Positions 14,465-17,177 of a DNA stretch of 17,177 nt are shown here, piece after piece. Every line of letters starts with the position of its first letter. Position 1 is the stretch's first letter. Origin of the DNA: JAKAGZ01 sp964412105 (GTDB lineage Bacteria > Bacteroidota > Ignavibacteria > Ignavibacteriales > Ignavibacteriaceae); contig CAYPNM010000056.1 in NCBI GenBank assembly GCA_964412105.1, positions 1-17,177 on the forward strand. The letters are read 5' to 3'. The position numbers were made by a program, and so were the translations under genes. The notes beneath the pieces were generated by a model. The model was not told where the DNA came from. It did not search any database and saw nothing but the letters and a program-made list of their open reading frames with translations.

Positions 14465-15456
14465 GTAATATGTGTTAAAGGACTGAGAGGCCTACCGAGC
14501 AGCTTTTCTGTGGTCCATTCATTATCTTCCGACTTTTCATATACTCTTACCTGGCACTCTTTATAATTACAGTATTTGCAAAGATGTTCTGTGCAGTAAT
14601 CAAGGTGAACCCTTATTTCAAAATTAGATATATCAGATCCAAGCTTTTTTTCAATATACTCTTCTTCAAGATGTGATTCTTTTATGGTAAAATAGTAAGG
14701 CAATATTAGGTGGAAATCCGCAAAGACTTTATCCCCCGACTTCCAGAACCTTAATTGGTGAATATCAATCCAGTAATCCTTTCGCATTGATTTTAGTTCC
14801 ACTACCAGCTTGTCAAGCATTGCTTTATCAGTTTCATTCATCAATCCACCAATCGATTGTCGAATCAAGTTATATCCTGTAAATACTATATTTATTGCTA
14901 CCGCGATTGCAAACAAAGGATCAATAATTTCAAATTTTGTAATCATTACCAGTACTATTCCTATAATAACTCCAATACTGGTATAAGAATCAGTGAGCAC
15001 GTGTTTTCCATCAGCAATTAAAGTTAATGAATTTGTCTTTTTTCCTGTTCTTATAAGATAAAAGCCAAGAAAAAGATTTATAGCTCCGGCAGCAGAAATA
15101 ATTAAAACTCCCATATCAAGCGATTTAAGATGCGGACCTTTTATAATATCAAGAACAGCTGTGTAAATGATTACAACTGCTGCAAGGACTATCAGCAGGC
15201 CTTCTACTCCTGCTGAGAAAAATTCAACGTTTCCATGACCGTATAGATGTGAATCATCAGCAGGTCGGGAGGCAAGAATAATGCTGAATAGTGCCATTGA
15301 AGTAGCAAGAACGTGAACAACTGATTCAGCAGCATCAGAAAAAATTGCAGCTGAGCCGGTTAACAGGTACGCACCTACTTTTGAAAAAAACATTCCTATA
15401 CCAATTACAAGTGATATATAAGCGGCTCTCTTTTTTAGTGATGTGCTGTTAATCAT
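14461..15456 (-). CDS. Cation diffusion facilitator transporter with Cys-rich C-terminus
   Basis: Inner-membrane divalent metal/proton antiporter of 331 residues. There are about six membrane helices in the first 205 residues, then a cytosolic domain (about 206-331). The metal site in helix 2 is D41 (FSDAAES, with S45 in place of the usual second Asp), and helix 5 has H152 and D156 (KHVLTDSYTS). YGHGNVEF (72-79) is a conserved loop motif. The tail carries HLDYC (284-288) and then Cys at 293, 296 and 301, with His291, a likely metal-binding cluster beyond the ordinary CTD. The metal is not certain: Zn, Co, Fe or Cd all occur in related proteins. It converges with purE (4-base overlap) and diverges from the TPR lipoprotein. 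Expression may use the TATATTTG element upstream. Confidence 0.93.
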   Translation of the reverse strand: MINSTSLKKRAAYISLVIGIGMFFSKVGAYLLTGSAAIFSDAAESVVHVLATSMALFSIILASRPADDSHLYGHGNVEFFSAGVEGLLIVLAAVVIIYTAVLDIIKGPHLKSLDMGVLIISAAGAINLFLGFYLIRTGKKTNSLTLIADGKHVLTDSYTSIGVIIGIVLVMITKFEIIDPLFAIAVAINIVFTGYNLIRQSIGGLMNETDKAMLDKLVVELKSMRKDYWIDIHQLRFWKSGDKVFADFHLILPYYFTIKESHLEEEYIEKKLGSDISNFEIRVHLDYCTEHLCKYCNYKECQVRVYEKSEDNEWTTEKLLGRPLSPLTHIT

Positions 15457-15516
15457 AGTATTCCCGATGTTAAAAATGCTCAGCTGAAAATTAATCTAAT
15501 TTAATGTAAATATATA

Positions 15517-15524
15517 CAAATATA
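15517..15524 (-). promoter_or_regulatory. Possible -7 element of the cation transporter gene
   Basis: Read on the minus strand this is TATATTTG, a complete match to TAnnTTTG, about 60 bases before the transporter start. The nearest TTG (15541-15539) is only 14 bases further upstream instead of 19-21. Chance is a real alternative in this AT-rich spacer. Confidence 0.33.
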
Positions 15525-15569
15525 ATTATTAAGGTATACAATGTAATTAGCGTGGAATGCTTTAGATTA

Positions 15570-15600
15570 TTGCTAGTTCAACCTCATTTAGATAAATTTA
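15570..15600 (+). promoter_or_regulatory. Possible Bacteroidota-type promoter of the lipoprotein-DUF58 operon
   Basis: TTG (15570-15572), a 20-base spacer and TAAATTTA (15593-15600) fit the TTTG-N19-21-TAnnTTTG pattern with one mismatch at the last base. The distance to the lipoprotein start (15630) gives a short leader with a GGAGA ribosome site (15616-15620). This is the best-spaced promoter candidate in the window. Confidence 0.42.
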
Positions 15601-15629
15601 GATATAGAAATTTATGGAGATTTCGATAA

Positions 15630-16145
15630 ATGAAAACGATCTTATTACTGATCATATTTGCATTCTTAATAGCTGGATGTGGTAAAAAGTCAGATAAATC
15701 CTTAATGGATAATGCCCAAAAAAGTGCAGACCAGAAAAATTATCAGGAGGCTATAAAAAGCTATAATGATTTAATTAAAGATTACCCTGACAGCAAGTTA
15801 ATACCTGATGCTCTGGTAAATTTAGCTTCTCTTTATATGAGTAATTCAGACAGCACACTTACGGAATATCAATCATATCAAAAAGCCGCTGATTTGTTCA
15901 GGAAGGTTTATGATAAATATCCTAATAGTGATAAAGCTCCGACAGCGTTATTTATGTCAGGATTTGTTCTTGCAAATAATCTTAGTAAGTACGATGAAGC
16001 GACAAAGACTTACAGATTATTTCTGGAAAAATACCCTAATCACCCGCTTGCGAAATCAGCAAAAGAAGAATTGAATAACATGGGTATTAGCCCTGATGAT
16101 ATTTTGAAAAGTAACAGCAAACAAAAAAAATCTAATGCCATCTGA
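15630..16145 (+). CDS. Tetratricopeptide-repeat lipoprotein (BamD/YbgF-like)
   Basis: A 171-residue exported lipoprotein. The signal peptide (1-16) is hydrophobic and ends in the lipobox IAGC with Cys17 as the lipidation site. The rest is made of helical repeats of the tetratricopeptide type at about 27-60, 80-101 and 118-140, with YxEAIKxYxxLIKDYPDS-like and YDEATKTYRLFLEKYPNHP-like units. This is the pattern of BamD, CpoB/YbgF and other outer-membrane-associated scaffolds. At 171 residues it is shorter than BamD, so that function is not assigned. No enzymatic motif is seen. A GGAGA ribosome site lies 9 bases before the ATG. Its end overlaps the DUF58 gene by 11 bases, indicating co-expression. 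The partner it holds is unknown. Confidence 0.85.
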   Translation: MKTILLLIIFAFLIAGCGKKSDKSLMDNAQKSADQKNYQEAIKSYNDLIKDYPDSKLIPDALVNLASLYMSNSDSTLTEYQSYQKAADLFRKVYDKYPNSDKAPTALFMSGFVLANNLSKYDEATKTYRLFLEKYPNHPLAKSAKEELNNMGISPDDILKSNSKQKKSNAI

Positions 16146-17043
16146 TGCGCGTGATTATAAGAAGTATTTAAACCCTTCTGTAATTTCAAAATTAAATTCC
16201 CTTGAATTAAGAGCACGGCTTGTTGTAGAAGGATTTATGGTTGGGCTTCATAAAAGCCCTTACCACGGCTTTTCAGTGGAATTCAGTGAACATAGACCAT
16301 ATATGCAGGGTGATTCGTTAAAAGATATTGATTGGAAAGTTTACGGAAAAACCGAAAAGTTTTTTATCAAACAATATGAAGAGGAGACAAACCTAAAGAG
16401 CTATGTCCTTCTGGATACTAGCCGGTCAATGAATTATGCATCTGAGGGAAATATTACTAAACTTGAATATGCTTCCACTCTTGTTGCCGGATTAAGTTAT
16501 TTGATGTTGCGTCAGCAGGACGCTGTGGGTCTTTCCCTCTATTCGGAAAGAATAAATAAATATTTGCCGCCTAAAGCATCGAAAGCATACCTGCAGGAAA
16601 TACTGAAAAGTTTATCAGAAACGCTGGCATCAGATAAAACGAACACCGCTTCATCTCTTCATACAATTGCAGAAAAAATAAAAAGAAGGGGGCTGGTAAT
16701 AATAGTTTCAGATCTTTTTGACAATATCAATTCCGTTCTAACGGCACTGAAACATTTTAGATATAAAAAAAATGAAGTTATCGTTTTTCAGATTCTCGAT
16801 CCACAGGAAAGAAATTTTGCATTTGGCACAGATGCAATATTTAAGGATATGGAAACTGAAGATGAAATAACCACTCAACCTTACCAGATTCAAAAAGCAT
16901 ATAGAGAAGCGATGTCCGAATTTGTGGGCAAGATAAAAGCTGAATGTCTAAATTCAAATATTGAATATAATTTGATTGAAACCTCAATGCCTTTTGATAA
17001 AGCTTTGTTTAGTTATATCCAAAAAAGAAGTAAGTTATTTTAA
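16135..17043 (+). CDS. DUF58 domain protein (MoxR-associated, vWA-like)
   Basis: A 302-residue cytosolic protein of the DUF58 family. The domain signature FSEHRPYMQGDSLKDIDWKV (50-69) is followed by a von Willebrand A-like fold with a MIDAS-type DTSRSM (94-99: D94, S96, S98) and a later VSDLFDN (191-197). Related genes usually lie beside a MoxR AAA+ ATPase and membrane vWA proteins, which together act as a chaperone for metal insertion or complex assembly. No MoxR gene is visible in this window, and the upstream neighbour is a lipoprotein instead, so the partner is either elsewhere or different here. The ATG at 16135 overlaps the lipoprotein end by 11 bases. Its 3' end overlaps the phosphohexomutase gene by 9 bases in convergent orientation. 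Confidence 0.92.
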   Translation: MPSDARDYKKYLNPSVISKLNSLELRARLVVEGFMVGLHKSPYHGFSVEFSEHRPYMQGDSLKDIDWKVYGKTEKFFIKQYEEETNLKSYVLLDTSRSMNYASEGNITKLEYASTLVAGLSYLMLRQQDAVGLSLYSERINKYLPPKASKAYLQEILKSLSETLASDKTNTASSLHTIAEKIKRRGLVIIVSDLFDNINSVLTALKHFRYKKNEVIVFQILDPQERNFAFGTDAIFKDMETEDEITTQPYQIQKAYREAMSEFVGKIKAECLNSNIEYNLIETSMPFDKALFSYIQKRSKLF

Positions 17044-17177
17044 TAATTCTTTTATATCATTGAAGTATTTATCAGCAAGTACCTCAGCTTCCTTTTGGCT
17101 TTCTCCTTCGACAATAATTCTGATAATAGGTTCCGTATTTGATTTTCTAAAATGCACCCAGTGATTTACAAAATCTA
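17035..17177 (-). CDS. Phosphohexomutase (phosphoglucosamine/phosphomannomutase), C-terminal fragment
   Basis: The last 46 codons and the stop codon (17037-17035) of a minus-strand gene that continues past the right edge. The peptide contains HWVHFRKSNTEPIIRIIVEG, which is the sugar-phosphate-binding loop of alpha-D-phosphohexomutases (RxSNTEPxxR motif). A charged helix, AEVLADKYFNDIKELL, follows, as in domain 4 of this family. It would interconvert hexose 1- and 6-phosphates, for example glucosamine, mannose or glucose. The remaining domains, including the phosphoserine loop, are outside the window, so substrate preference cannot be settled. The 3' end overlaps DUF58 by 9 bases. Confidence 0.88.
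   Translation of the reverse strand, partial: DFVNHWVHFRKSNTEPIIRIIVEGESQKEAEVLADKYFNDIKELLK

Noticed and set aside
16976..17164. Plus-strand open frame of 62 codons at the right edge
   Set aside because: It overlaps the end of DUF58 out of frame and lies antisense to the well-supported phosphohexomutase C-terminus containing the SNTEP motif.

Overview
The window is an AT-rich, densely packed bacterial chromosome segment made mostly of housekeeping genes. A likely source is the Bacteroidota/Chlorobi side of the tree, perhaps an Ignavibacteria-like lineage. The inference rests on the type 2 isopentenyl-diphosphate isomerase next to a prenyl synthase, ptsH/ptsI with no sugar permease nearby, a fused SIS-type phosphoglucose/phosphomannose isomerase, and several TAnnTTTG-like promoter motifs. 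No marker gene here fixes the taxonomy. I see no rRNA, tRNA, CRISPR array, insertion sequence or phage gene.

Layout. Positions 1-863 (minus strand) hold a two-component pair: an OmpR/PhoB-type response regulator followed by the first 52 codons of its sensor kinase. A 185-base divergent spacer leads to a sepiapterin/benzil-reductase-like SDR (1049-1792). Next comes a VOC/glyoxalase-fold protein with a very basic histone-H1-like N-terminal tail (1917-2522), closed by a good intrinsic terminator. Positions 2745-7866 look like one operon: type 2 IPP isomerase, polyprenyl diphosphate synthase, HPr, enzyme I and phosphoglucose/phosphomannose isomerase, with junctions that overlap or are at most 6 bases apart. 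After a 198-base spacer containing a nested inverted repeat, a second tight operon (8065-12666) carries prmC, dtd, a compact metal-dependent alkaline-phosphatase-superfamily enzyme and full-length comEC. purK and purE follow (12737-14464), convergent with a cation diffusion facilitator gene on the minus strand (14461-15456). A TPR lipoprotein and a DUF58 protein overlap each other (15630-17043), and the DUF58 gene converges with a phosphohexomutase gene that runs off the right edge.

How the genes work together. The isomerase and prenyl synthase make C5 units interconvertible and extend them to longer prenyl diphosphates. HPr and enzyme I form the phosphoenolpyruvate relay, probably regulatory because no EII component is visible. 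The PGI/PMI and the phosphohexomutase at the edge belong to hexose-phosphate interconversion. PurK and PurE carry out consecutive steps of purine synthesis. PrmC and Dtd act in translation termination and quality control, and ComEC in DNA uptake.

I do not see an obviously new multi-gene system. The items most worth a second look are the compact iPGM-like enzyme that keeps all seven metal and nucleophile positions, the VOC protein with the histone-like tail, the isoprenoid-PTS-hexose isomerase operon, and the nested inverted repeat upstream of prmC.
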